NCBI RefSeq assembly: GCF_020882245.1
Contig: NC_083599.1
Coordinates: forward strand, 7,936,001-8,000,000
Length of the DNA stretch: 64,000 bases
Source of the DNA: Rhopalosiphum padi
Taxonomy: Eukaryota; Arthropoda; Insecta; Hemiptera; Aphididae
Reading direction: 5' to 3'
Every line of letters begins with the position of its first letter. Position 1 is the first letter of the stretch. The notes below the pieces were generated by a model that did no database searches, was not told where the DNA came from, and saw only the letters and a list, made by a program, of their open reading frames with translations. The position numbers and the translations under genes are program-made. This document shows positions 50,214 to 60,838 of the stretch, piece after piece.

Positions 50214-50917
50214 GATCAACCGCAATTTTGCCCTGCCATGATACTACTTCATATTGCAAATTTGCGTCGATCTCGTTTCAAGCTATATCGTCCAACAGCG
50301 TTCACAAATATGGTACAGACGACTCAATGAGTGAAAAGGCCGCTGCCAGTGGACATTTGGAATGCTTGGTGTTCGCCGAAAACCGCGGGTTTCCATGGAC
50401 GAAAACCATATGTGCTCAGGCGGCTGCTAATGGACGGCTCGAGTGCCTTAAGTACGCACGCGACCAGGGCTGTCCGTGGGATGAGTCGGTGTGTGAGTAC
50501 GCCGCAGCCAACGGCCATTTGGAGTGCCTGCGGTATGCCCGGGAACAGGGCTGTCCGTGGGATGAGATCGTGTGCGAGAAAGCGGCTGGTAATGGCCAAC
50601 TCGAGTGTCTGGTATACCTCCACGATAATGGGTGTCTATGGGACGAGTCCACGTGTACGGCGGCCGCGGCCGGTGGGCACATTGACGTTCTGCGGTATGC
50701 CCACGAGAACGGCTGTCCATGGTCTTACCCGACGTGCGATGCGGCCGCAGATGGTGGCCATCTCCATTGTCTGATGTACGCTCACAATAACGGTTGTTTG
50801 TGGGACGTAGGTACGAGTGACGCAGCCGCGGCAAACGGACACTACTCATGTCTGGAATATGCACTGGAAAACGGTTGCCCGTTTAATTATATCATGATTA
50901 GACATTATGATGATTAG
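50214..50917 (+). CDS. Ankyrin-like repeat exon, copy 2 (seven repeats)
   Basis: Same exon as at 48145-48929, with its own TTTTTTGCAG acceptor and stop, and first in-frame ATG at 50327. Seven 27-residue repeats remain; the unit with N-V-M-V-C is absent. There is no copy of exon 1 in this unit. To be expressed as part of a longer protein it would need splicing from 47519 across copy 1, or else internal initiation at M-S-E-K. The predicted protein is otherwise the same as copy 1. It could be a functional alternative last exon, an intronless paralogue, or an unexpressed duplicate. Confidence 0.6.
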
Positions 50918-52084
50918 AGCACGGTTTTTAATGTTACAATTCTTTTCGACGTTACATAAAGTTATTTATTTTATCACGAACGACACGAACCGTTATTCAC
51001 ACAATCACACCGTAATTAATGTAATAATTAAAAAAAAAAAATGTGTACTTTTGTAGTTTTAGAAAATTGAGAACTGTTTTTTATTTTATTTCCACCTTCA
51101 GAATTGTATAGAGATTTAGTACTCCACAAATCCGGTTTCTCATTTTTCGGTTCAACATCACATTTGAAGTATAATATAACATCATCTTGATTTTTGGTAT
51201 TTTTTAAATATTTGTTTAATACAATCAACTATAATATAACTACAATATAAAATTGTTTGTCATATAATATATCAAATATTACATTGCTTGAAAATATCCT
51301 GCTTTATAGATGTAGGTAAGGTACCTATAGCTAATACGTAACATGGATAAGATATTCGGCAAACGTGGACTGGCCTGGCACTTGTATTATATAATTTAGC
51401 CAGAAATTATTTCTAAGAGGATGTCAGTGTACAGTTTGTTTTCTCTCTCTCTATGCTTGCGTCAGTGCCTACCGTAATGTCGTAATCGACGTAATCTGTA
51501 CTTTCCATTTCTTAATCTCGGAAAATTAAATACGTACAAAAAATAAAATCATGTTTATATGTTTACTTTAATTAATTATTTTTTAAGCAAAAAAGAGGTC
51601 TGAAAAGTTTCCGACACGCGAGGCAAATAAATTATAAAATCTAATCAAACATTTTGATTTGATAAGAAGTTATCAAAAGGTTCGCCATCCCTAGATTCTA
51701 ACCAATCTGCTTGCACGTTTCTCTGTTCGCATCTGCACAATATTTCTGATCGATTGATACCTTATACGACTATATTATGTTGAGCGGTTTGCCTTGTGGA
51801 GATAACCACAAATTAGCACGGTTTTTCAATGTTACAATTCTTTTCGACGTTACATAAAGTTATTCATTTTATCACGAACGACACGAACCGTTATTCACAC
51901 AATCACACCGTTACGTACTTTTGGGTGTAGAGAGCTTCAATATATCATTTAATATATTCTATGTTTAAAAAATAAAAAATACGGAAAATATGTTGTACAT
52001 CATGCACGATGAACTATGAACAGTAAGATCAAGACTAGTACCTACATCACGAAATACAAAGTATTGGCGCGCTCTTGATTTTCG
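50918..52084. other. 3' flank of copy 2
   Basis: Repeats the flank of copy 1, including both 95-base direct repeats (about 50918-51012 and 51815-51910) and the MITE-end remnant. No gene. Confidence 0.6.
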
Positions 52085-52201
52085 AATATTTGTTCTTTTA
52101 TCTTTTTTATATATATATATTATTCTATATTTGAGCTAATTTTGATGTTTATCTTAATAAAATAAATAAATTAATAGTCGAATGTCATTAATTTTTTGCA
52201 G

Positions 52202-52905
52202 GATCAACCGCAATTTTGCCCTGCCATGATACTACTTCATATTGCAAATTTGCGTCGATCTCGTTTCAAGCTATATCGTCCAACAGCGTTCACAAATATG
52301 GTACAGACGACTCAATGAGTGAAAAGGCCGCTGCCAGTGGACATTTGGAATGCTTGGTGTTCGCCGAAAACCGCGGGTTTCCATGGACGAAAACCATATG
52401 TGCTCAGGCGGCTGCTAATGGACGGCTCGAGTGCCTTAAGTACGCACGCGACCAGGGCTGTCCGTGGGATGAGTCGGTGTGTGAGTACGCCGCAGCCAAC
52501 GGCCATTTGGAGTGCCTGCGGTATGCCCGGGAACAGGGCTGTCCGTGGGATGAGATCGTGTGCGAGAAAGCGGCTGGTAATGGCCAACTCGAGTGTCTGG
52601 TATACCTCCACGATAATGGGTGTCTATGGGACGAGTCCACGTGTACGGCGGCCGCGGCCGGTGGGCACATTGACGTTCTGCGGTATGCCCACGAGAACGG
52701 CTGTCCATGGTCTTACCCGACGTGCGATGCGGCCGCAGATGGTGGCCATCTCCATTGTCTGATGTACGCTCACAATAACGGTTGTTTGTGGGACGTAGGT
52801 ACGAGTGACGCAGCCGCGGCAAACGGACACTACTCATGTCTGGAATATGCACTGGAAAACGGTTGCCCGTTTAATTATATCATGATTAGACATTATGATG
52901 ATTAG
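52202..52905 (+). CDS. Ankyrin-like repeat exon, copy 3 (seven repeats)
   Basis: Predicts the same protein as copy 2. Acceptor ends at 52201, first in-frame ATG at 52315, stop TAG at 52903-52905. As the last member of the array it retains the first 95-base 3' block. It has the same expression question as copy 2. Confidence 0.6.
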
Positions 52906-53460
52906 AGCACGGTTTTTAATGTTACAATTCTTTTCGACGTTACATAAAGTTATTTATTTTATCACGAACGACACGAACCGTTATTCACACAATCACACCG
53001 TAATTAATGTAATAATTAAAAAAAAAAAATGTGTACTTTTGTAGTTTTAGAAAATTGAGAACTGTTTTTTATTTTATTTCCACCTTCAGAATTGTATAGA
53101 GATTTAGTACTCCACAAATCCGGTTTCTCATTTTTCGGTTCAACATCACATTTGAAGTATAATATAACATCATCTTGATTTTTGGTATTTTTTAAATATT
53201 TGTTTAATACAATCAACTATAATATAACTACAATATAAAATTGTTTGTCATATAATATATCAAATATTACATTGCTTGAAAATATCCTGCTTTATAGATG
53301 TAGGTAAGGTACCTATAGCTAATACGTAACATGGATAAGATATTCGGCAAACGTGGACTGGCCTGGCACTTGTATTATATAATTTAGCCAGAAATTATTT
53401 CTAAGAGGATGTCAGTGTACAGTTTGTTTTCTCTCTCTCTATGCTTGCGTCAGTGCCTAC
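52906..53460. other. 3' flank of copy 3, shortened
   Basis: Same sequence as the beginning of the other flanks until the break at 53460. Confidence 0.6.
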
Positions 53461-54921
53461 TACTATTTTGTATCGTTATAATATACCACTATCAACACAC
53501 ACACAGACAGACGCACGCAGCACGCTCCTCCGAAATTGGTAAATTGGGTCCAGGGAAAAAATAGGTAGTACATAAGTTGAGTCCTGGAAAAAAATTAAAA
53601 TATATGTGGTTTTTATAGTATAATGTTCTAAATAAATAATATATAGTATAAATAATTAAAATTTGAGTCCTGGAAAAAATTTTTGTTTAAATAAATACAT
53701 TTAACAAATTCTAATCTAACAATATTATTGGTATACGAGTATTTAGTAATTTGTCCCCTTAAGGCTTAAGTATTTAAGGTTGTTCCCTTAAGGCTTAAGT
53801 ATTTAAGGTTGTTGTGTTGATAGTCCAAGAAGTGGTGGTACCATTAAATGTTTAATTCATAAGTATAATTATTTACCTTGAACTTGAAATGTACGATCAT
53901 CTTTGACTTACCTCAATTACTGTTTACAATTATCATAGTTAACATTGATTATATTATCTTAGTCGACTGTCTTCTGACAGGCATCAAATTTTATAAGTTT
54001 ATATATTCATATGATTATTAAAAATCAATTTTGGATTGTGTATAATAAGTGTTTCGATACAATAACAATAGCTTGTTGTTGTATTATTATTTTATCAAAT
54101 TTTGTAAAATTAGAACATTAATTACTGAATTAATTTGTTAGTTTTTAAACATCAATTAATACTAAATAGTACCATTAGTAACAGTAACTTAATTTTTGAC
54201 TTAATATGCTTACATTTTTTTTTAAATTGAATATATTCAAGCAAATATGTATTCATTTAGCCATTGATTTTAATACAGCCTAACCATGGTTGTAAAGAAA
54301 CTGTAGTTACTAGCTTGAATTTTAGTAGCTATATCAATTACATAAAACAATTACACTAACTCAAAGAGTAAAATTACTGACAAGTTGTAGACAATTAAAG
54401 TGATCATCCACTTTATTTGTCTATGAGTATGCAAATATAAGTTAGGTGAATTTTTACCAATTAAATGTTTAATACTTCCACATCATTTTAAATTAATACC
54501 GAGAGGTGTAAGTTAATACTAGCATTTATTTACTAACACATCGATATGGCAAATTATAACCATATGATATTACTTGCATTTTACTCTAATTTGTAATTTT
54601 TTTCACTAGTGTCCCTATCATAATATACTGTTGTATAATATGTAAAAAAAAATATAACTTGGTGTTATAAAATTAATTTATTACATAATTAGGTTTTAGG
54701 TAAATCACCACAACTATTAATTTTATTCAACATTATGTATATTAAATAATTCATAATCTATTATTTATAATATTATATATAAGCATATTTTAATATACAT
54801 TTATTTATTATTTTAAATTATATTCAAGTATAAATAGTTTTGAAATAAAAAATAAAAACCAATTAAAAAAAAATTAGATGAAAATAAAGTATCTATGAAT
54901 CTATGTAAATGTAACTATGTA

Positions 54922-54952
<31 letters not shown>

Positions 54953-55467
54953 GGTACCTACATTAATATACTTCACATACATAACTCAATCATATTATAT
55001 ATTAATTATATTCTCATACTCATAAATATTATATTAACACCAAATTCATTACTAACAAGTTAAATAATATAACAAGAACTAAAAACCAATATTAATTATA
55101 TAATTAAAAATGGATTGATAAATCAATTTCTCAGTAAAAAGTAGGCTTCTATATATAAATAATTGCAATAATATTCATTAATAAAAAAAACTCATTTAAT
55201 TTCAGATTAACCAAGTAGATTTTACTATTGTTATAAAATTTTGTCATAATTCAATACAAGATCCAACATAAATTGTTCGTATATCTGTTGATAAATTTAT
55301 AGAAATACATAGGCACAATTTTTTTTTTATTCATTTGAAGTTTAAATGCTTATAAAATTCTTTAAAATCATAAAAAAGTACATACTACAAGTATTTTGTA
55401 ATGAAAAATGTGTAAAAGTGGCTATAAGGTTAAAATATTTAATAAAACGTCCAAAAAATATACAATA
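53461..55467. other. Gene-less stretch with repeat traces
   Basis: Positions 53520-53770 match the reverse complement of about 35805-36060 (edges GAGTCCTGGAAAAAAA). A 29-base unit starting CCCTTAAGGCTTAAG is tandemly duplicated (53756-53784 and 53785-53813). An (AT)n microsatellite lies at about 54921-54945. No coding sequence. Confidence 0.5.
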
Positions 55468-55695
55468 CAGTGGAACCTCGATTGGCTCGATTATCCTGTG
55501 TAATGGCGGGAAGGGGGTCACACGGATAAATAAAAACTACGGTTAATCCAGAGTTTTTATAATAATGTAATTTTTTATTTAATTATAATTAAAAATACAT
55601 ACTATAATGTTATACATCTACAGTCCATATTTATTTTTAAATTTTCGGAAAAGTGAGCACGGATAATCGAGTCACAGATAATCTAGGTTCTACTG
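55468..55695. mobile_element. pogo/Tigger-like MITE
   Basis: Begins CAGTGGAACCTCGATTGGCT and ends GATAATCTAGGTTCTACTG, imperfect inverted ends of Tc1/mariner-superfamily pogo type. It is flanked by TA dinucleotides (55466-55467, 55696-55697). At 228 bp it is non-autonomous. Confidence 0.7.
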
Positions 55696-55697
55696 TA

Positions 55698-55976
55698 TAT
55701 TTTTTTATAGATATTTGTATTTCAGATTTGGACAAAATAATGTATTTAAACGATGAATCAATGTTAATTACTTTGTTATAAATCAAAAACATTAGTTGTG
55801 AAACTTAAACGTTTACGTAGTTATTTATGAATTTTACTATACACAATAAAATTTCAAAATAAATAAATAAATATTATATAGGAGAATGCCACACCAGCAC
55901 GTGACGAGTCCGCGCAGAATAACTGGTATTCTCGCGTCATTTTTAAATACTATGACAATAGATAATGACTATTATC
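55698..55976. other. Short gene-less stretch left of the LTR element
   Basis: AT-rich, with a GC-richer part (55885-55940) that does not match the missing part of the LTR. Confidence 0.4.
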
Positions 55977-56691
55977 AAAAATAGACAATAGAATATAAAA
56001 TAACATAAAACGACCTGATCGCGTCTGAAGCTGAGCGAACACGCAGAAGACCTCTCCGCCGGTTACACCTGAACTCTGGGGACTGCAATGGGTTCTTCAA
56101 TTCGGCACTTTCTCCACGGGTAAGAAATTGGCCTGGTAGATAACTACGTATTATGTGAACAATCGCGGATCCAACCGCGTGGTACGCAATCCACGGGATG
56201 ATGAACAATAATACACGATATGTATATACGGTGTGTCCGGCTCGTAAATGCCGACGGCACGTAATATATAAATATTAATTACTGCCAAGTAACGCGGAGC
56301 TAACTGGCCGCGACGTTATTAGGGCGATAGACTTCGTAGCATCCGACGAGTTCAACCGCGCACTCAAAGGTATTGAATTGTAGGCGGCGACGCAAACAGG
56401 GACGCGTATAAATTGGTAAAAACGGCACAACGGCTTAAAATACGAACAAACGCGTTGACCGCACACGCGGTTTGGCCGCACAACCCGGCACAAGGCGGCG
56501 AACAGACGCAACGATGCGTCGGGCCCGAACGCCAGGAAAAAAGTGTAATATCTAATATAAAGGCTGGCCGATGGCGGCACAGCTTATATAAAATTAGCAC
56601 TCACGGCTTCGGTACGATGGCGAACTTCGAAGAGGGAGGGGGGAAATTGATAAGTCGCGATAATGCGCTTTAGTAGATCCGCGTTCGAACA
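55977..56691 (-). repeat. 3' LTR, truncated
   Basis: Matches 60124-60838 without length change. It starts (on the - strand) TGTTCGAACGCGG next to the polypurine tract and is cut off at 55977. Frames inside it, on both strands, are not genes. Confidence 0.85.
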
Positions 56692-56701
56692 TCCTCCCCT
56701 C
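56692..56701 (-). promoter_or_regulatory. Polypurine tract
   Basis: On the - strand GAGGGGAGGA directly precedes the TGTT start of the 3' LTR, the place where plus-strand DNA synthesis is primed in LTR retrotransposons. Confidence 0.75.
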
Positions 56702-57371
56702 GTGAGGCTTTGCATCACTTGCGTTGACGAGAGAACCGGATCGGAAGTCCAATGAAGATGGAAGTACGACGTCAATAGCTGCCGGTCTCATAACCTGTTA
56801 CAAATTGTAGTGCCAATGACTCACATTATTTTTTTTTTTATAAGGAGAGAAAAAATCATTAAACACATATATAATAGAAAAAAAAAACAATCCAATGAAC
56901 AGAATATGATTCAGGTAATAAATAATTGTAAAAATACAAAAAAAAATATATTAAGGACGTATGTCCGTACAACAAAATGAAATTCGCAAAGGCACTATAA
57001 AAAATAATTAATAATTTTGTAAAAGTGAAATAAACATAATTTATAAATTTATAATTAAATAATCATTTTACCAGTCGTAAGACGATATCAAAATAATGTA
57101 CACAATTATGGACACAAAACAATAGAACAAAATAATATAAATTACAAAATAATAATAATAATACCGATCAAATTATATTTCGGCTTTATACATGAGGACT
57201 CCCCCCGTTCCAACACCCAACCAGTAGCGACATGTCTATACATAGTTAAATAACGTGCAATACAATAAAATAATTAACAGGTGGTTGGGTTGGTGAGCCA
57301 GACGCGTCGTGTCAAGGAGCACAGTGCTTATAGGTGACACAAAAGGACGCGACAATGATAGTAAATCATTT
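56702..57371. other. Internal non-coding part of the LTR element
   Basis: AT-rich sequence between the gag stop and the polypurine tract. No pol-like reading is visible. This is presumably where the rest of the coding region was lost. Confidence 0.5.
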
Positions 57372-59072
57372 TCAAATTATTGGTGGGTAATAATGCCACC
57401 ATGGACATATTACATCACTCCTTACCTTTCGACGGACAATTATTAGCCGCAATTCGTACATATGTAACGGGTCTGCCCCCTGTCCCGATGACGATGCGGA
57501 ACGCATCGTGGTACTGACACACGGATTGGTGGAGCACAACAATCGGTGCAATCGGTGACCGAAGTGCTGTGAGACGCAAGAGATCGACGTTACGTAAATG
57601 GTACGTTCGCGCTTAGACCGGGCTAAGCGCCGCGGTCGACCGCCTCCGTCAAAAACTATATACGGAAACAAATTACTTGGAGGTAATATATACGATACCC
57701 AAGCTTCGCAAATGACAACAAGGACCGACGGGTCACAGTTATGTCGACCACGAGTGGCACTCTTACGACGCCTATGAACCACAGTATGCAACATGTGGTC
57801 AATATTACAAGTACGCGTAGACAATTGGTTGGTCATATCAACAATACGCGTGATACACGACGACAGAAATTTGGGTAAATCACATAAGGATAGCGACGGA
57901 GATGAGTCGTCCCATTCCAACGGATCGCCGTTCGCTCCATGTGTGTTACACCAGTATAAGAGGAGTCGGGCTGGAATAATCGGCATTATGCCACGCAACG
58001 CCCTATCGACGTTCGATGATTTAATATACTGTCCAAAGAAACCGGTCATTAACAATGTGCGGATCTGATACCCGCGATTGAACATATATTTTTTAAACGA
58101 TTTGTGAAGGCCTATTACCCAAACCACGATACTTGTCACGTCTGCCCATTGACGTAATGACGACGGCGATCCCATCACGTATTGAAGACGGCGACGCGCA
58201 GGTAAATAATATATCGATAACGACGGATACGCATCGCGATAGCGTTCCGGATTTTGTACGCACATTGTAGGCCTACGGAATACCACGGGGTGGAGTGGGA
58301 ACACAGGCGGCGGCGGCGGCGCGACTACGCGCTTTAACACGGCCGAACCTTTAACAAAGTTCAATGACCACTTATGAGCTCCATTGGCAGCGCGGACTGC
58401 ACAGATAATATCGGGGGGGAGGAGCGGCCCGTTTCTAAACAAATCATAAATACACGGCCTTACGAAATTCGGCGATCTCATTACAGGCCCGAGCGTAAAA
58501 ACCAACTTGGCCAATGGTGACCTGAACGTCAACAAATTACAATCTAACATATCATAATCACGATTCAACAATGGTGTGGCGGTTGGGCGGGACACGACTG
58601 AATTTATATCGGACGCAAACGGACGGGTCGGTAACACTTCCGAAAAATGTCCACTCGGAAAACTAATACATTGGCCGCGGACAGTCTTCGACGTTCGCGG
58701 AATTGACTCAAAAGTCGTCGGATGTGCTTTAATAATACGCTCCGTGCCCATATGACATATTTGTGTCCAAACGGTTTTGGACATGTCGACAAGTTTGCGC
58801 ATGGTAGAATGTAAGTCTAACGAATACTCGTCCGCCCTGTTAAGCTCAAACAAACAGTTTAATACGACCAGATCAAAAGACTTGAACTCGTGCCACAAAG
58901 AGTCTAGGTCAGCCACGTAAAAGGAGTACAGGGAGACTAAGCTATTGTCGGTAACGACACGTAATGCCACATCATGTGTGCTTCGAATTTGCGCAATCAC
59001 AGTCGCGCGCTTTATAGTATTCAATTTTAATAATCTTGTAAAACGACGGAGACGCTCTTCATCTTCGGCCAT
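57372..59072 (-). CDS. gag-like ORF of the LTR retrotransposon
   Basis: 566 codons from an ATG in excellent context (ACCATGG at 59067-59073 read on the - strand). Residues about 5-105 form an amphipathic helical region (R-L-L-K-L-N-T-I-K-R-A near 10, D-L-D-S-L-W-H-E-F near 58) that resembles the DUF1759-type N-terminus of BEL/Pao gag proteins. A run of six prolines lies about halfway. The rest has no recognisable capsid, protease or polymerase motif. Near the end an alternative frame reads C-T-N-C-G, as in a CCHC zinc knuckle, so the tail may be frameshifted. Gag would form the particle in which the RNA is copied. It is much more GC-rich than the host sequence. Group assignment is inference. 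Confidence 0.6.
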   Translation of the reverse strand: MAEDEERLRRFTRLLKLNTIKRATVIAQIRSTHDVALRVVTDNSLVSLYSFYVADLDSLWHEFKSFDLVVLNCLFELNRADEYSLDLHSTMRKLVDMSKTVWTQICHMGTERIIKAHPTTFESIPRTSKTVRGQCISFPSGHFSEVLPTRPFASDINSVVSRPTATPLLNRDYDMLDCNLLTFRSPLAKLVFTLGPVMRSPNFVRPCIYDLFRNGPLLPPDIICAVRAANGAHKWSLNFVKGSAVLKRVVAPPPPPVFPLHPVVFRRPTMCVQNPERYRDAYPSLSIYYLPARRRLQYVMGSPSSLRQWADVTSIVVWVIGLHKSFKKYMFNRGYQIRTLLMTGFFGQYIKSSNVDRALRGIMPIIPARLLLYWCNTHGANGDPLEWDDSSPSLSLCDLPKFLSSCITRIVDMTNQLSTRTCNIDHMLHTVVHRRRKSATRGRHNCDPSVLVVICEAWVSYILPPSNLFPYIVFDGGGRPRRLARSKRERTIYVTSISCVSQHFGHRLHRLLCSTNPCVSTTMRSASSSGQGADPLHMYELRLIIVRRKVRSDVICPWWHYYPPII

Positions 59073-59234
59073 GGTAGCGGACCCCACCCTACGCTACTAT
59101 GGAAGACTACAACCGAATGAATTCTTACGAATTAAATCACAACACGGTATAAACAACCGGAGTGAACGGACAATACCCAAAATGTTATATAAAATATTTC
59201 ACAGCGACCGGCGCGAATAATAAATAATAATAAT

Positions 59235-59429
59235 GATATATCGGCGATATCACTTCAACGACAGGCGCAAATTACGTAGTATACCTACGACGTTAGTGCA
59301 ATTGATATATCGGAGATATCAATGTCGCAACCGACACGACTAATTAAGTGTAGTTTAGATATATCGACGATATCAAAACTGACGGCTATCGCGTATACGC
59401 ATTAACTTATTGAATATATCGACGATATC
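59235..59429. promoter_or_regulatory. Four palindromic GATATATCG-CGATATC motifs in the leader
   Basis: Nearly identical 17-base motifs (GATATATCGRCGATATC) lie at 59235-59251, 59304-59320, 59358-59374 and 59413-59429, 69, 54 and 55 bases apart. Each is an imperfect palindrome holding two CGATA cores facing each other. The sequence between motifs is unrelated, so this is a cluster of sites and not a tandem repeat. Confidence 0.7.
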
Positions 59430-59766
59430 CAGGTGATGCGTAGAATTACCTCTAACGTTAATCTACAGTACAGCTGATAGCAAACACCACGACCAACGCG
59501 CGGTTAACTTAATGTTAATAAACGCCTATATCAGCCATATACTACTATCTGCACTATGCGCGCATCACACATTAACTTAATTTAATTTAACAGTACCTAA
59601 ATAGTACTAATAATAATAATCACCCACGGGGAAGGCCGGTCAACTAATACACACGTATAGACAATAAATGTCAACGTCCGGGGAACACCCAAGCACTGTA
59701 CTTTGCACCAAAATACCAAGGCAAAACACGAACCAACACACCGCTACCGAACCCCCCACTGAGGTC

Positions 59767-59786
59767 GGAACCACGCTCTGCTACCA
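59767..59786 (-). promoter_or_regulatory. Primer-binding site (initiator tRNA-Met type)
   Basis: Two bases after the 5' LTR end the - strand reads TGGTAGCAGAGC, then GTGGTTCC. The first 12 bases are complementary to the 3' end of animal initiator tRNA-Met (…GCTCTGCTACCA), and most of the following bases also pair. This fixes the 5' LTR boundary at 59789. Confidence 0.8.
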
Positions 59787-59788
59787 AA

Positions 59789-60838
59789 TGTTGGCGCCGC
59801 GTCCGATCCTACTTTTGGAAATTCGCGGTTATCGGACACGACTCGCGAGATGTTGGAAACGGGAAAAGGTTACTCGGTATATGTGTACATACAAATAAAT
59901 TAATGGCATTAATTACATTAATAAAACTGATACAAATATACTTATAAAATAATAATAATCGAATCAACACCGTAATATACAACAAAGTATAACTATATAG
60001 TATATAATGTCAGACCTAACGGGCGCCCTGTAATAATAGATTATAATAGCTAATAAAATAGTAATAATAATATATTATAATATTAATATACACACTCCGG
60101 CCAATATAACAGAGTATATAAAAAAAAATAGACAATAGAATATAAAATAACATAAAACGACCTGATCGCGTCTGAAGCTGAGCGAACACGCAGAAGACCT
60201 CTCCGCCGGTTACACCTGAACTCTGGGGACTGCAATGGGTTCTTCAATTCGGCACTTTCTCCACGGGTAAGAAATTGGCCTGGTAGATAACTACGTATTA
60301 TGTGAACAATCGCGGATCCAACCGCGTGGTACGCAATCCACGGGATGATGAACAATAATACACGATATGTATATACGGTGTGTCCGGCTCGTAAATGCCA
60401 ACGGCACGTAATATATAAATATTAATTACTGCCAAGTAACGCGGAGCTAACTAGCCGCGACGTTATTAGGGCGATAGACTTCGTAGCATCCGACGAGTTC
60501 AACCGCGCACTCAAAGGTATTGAATTGTAGGCGGCGACGCAAACAGGGACGCGTATAAATTGGTAAAAACGGCACAACGGCTTAAAATACGAACAAACGC
60601 GTTGACCGCACACGCGGTTTGGCCGCACAACCCGGCACAAGGCGGCGAACAGACGCAACGATGCGTCGGGCCCGAACGCCAGGAAAAAAGTGTAATATCT
60701 AATATAAAGGCTGGCCGATGGCGGCACAGCTTATATAAAATTAGCACTCACGGCTTCGGTACGATGGCGAACTTCGAAGAGGGAGGGGGGAAATTGATAA
60801 GTCGCGATAATGCGCTTTAGTAGATCCGCGTTCGAACA
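59789..60838 (-). repeat. 5' LTR, complete (1050 bp)
   Basis: TGTTCGAACG at the outer end and GGCGCCAACA at the inner end give TGTT...AACA termini. The inner end abuts the primer-binding site. The outer 715 bp match the 3' LTR. Confidence 0.8.
60731..60739 (-). promoter_or_regulatory. Possible TATA box of the 5' LTR
   Basis: TTTATATAAG on the - strand, about 100 bases into the LTR, is the best TATA-like sequence in the GC-rich outer part and would start transcription around 60705. The same sequence is present in the 3' LTR (about 56584-56592). Confidence 0.35.

Larger units (their letters stand above)
50097..52084 (+). repeat. Tandem unit 2 (1988 bp) of the ankyrin-exon array
   Basis: Same content as unit 1 minus one 81-bp repeat. 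It is followed head to tail by unit 3 with constant spacing (1988 bases between equivalent points). Confidence 0.85.
52085..53460 (+). repeat. Tandem unit 3, truncated
   Basis: Identical in layout to unit 2 but stops at 53460, just after GTCAGTGCCTAC, inside the MITE-end remnant. The distal 95-base repeat and the last about 600 bases of the unit are missing. Confidence 0.8.
55977..60838 (-). mobile_element. LTR retrotransposon, - strand, gag-only, 3' LTR truncated
   Basis: Two direct copies of a 715-bp sequence (55977-56691 and 60124-60838) differ at only two positions by eye, so the insertion is young. Reading on the - strand, in order: a 1050-bp 5' LTR (60838 to 59789, TGTT...AACA ends), a tRNA primer-binding site, a 0.7-kb leader, a gag-like ORF, a polypurine tract and the 3' LTR. 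The 3' LTR breaks off at 55977, losing about 335 bp of its downstream end. No protease, reverse transcriptase or integrase is recognisable, so this is an internally deleted or non-autonomous copy. The gag N-terminus suggests the BEL/Pao group. Confidence 0.8.

Noticed and set aside
55975..56791. Several GC-rich frames on both strands around 56.0-56.8 kb and again at 60.1-61.1 kb.
   Set aside because: They lie in the LTRs, overlap one another and have no domain. LTR composition explains them.
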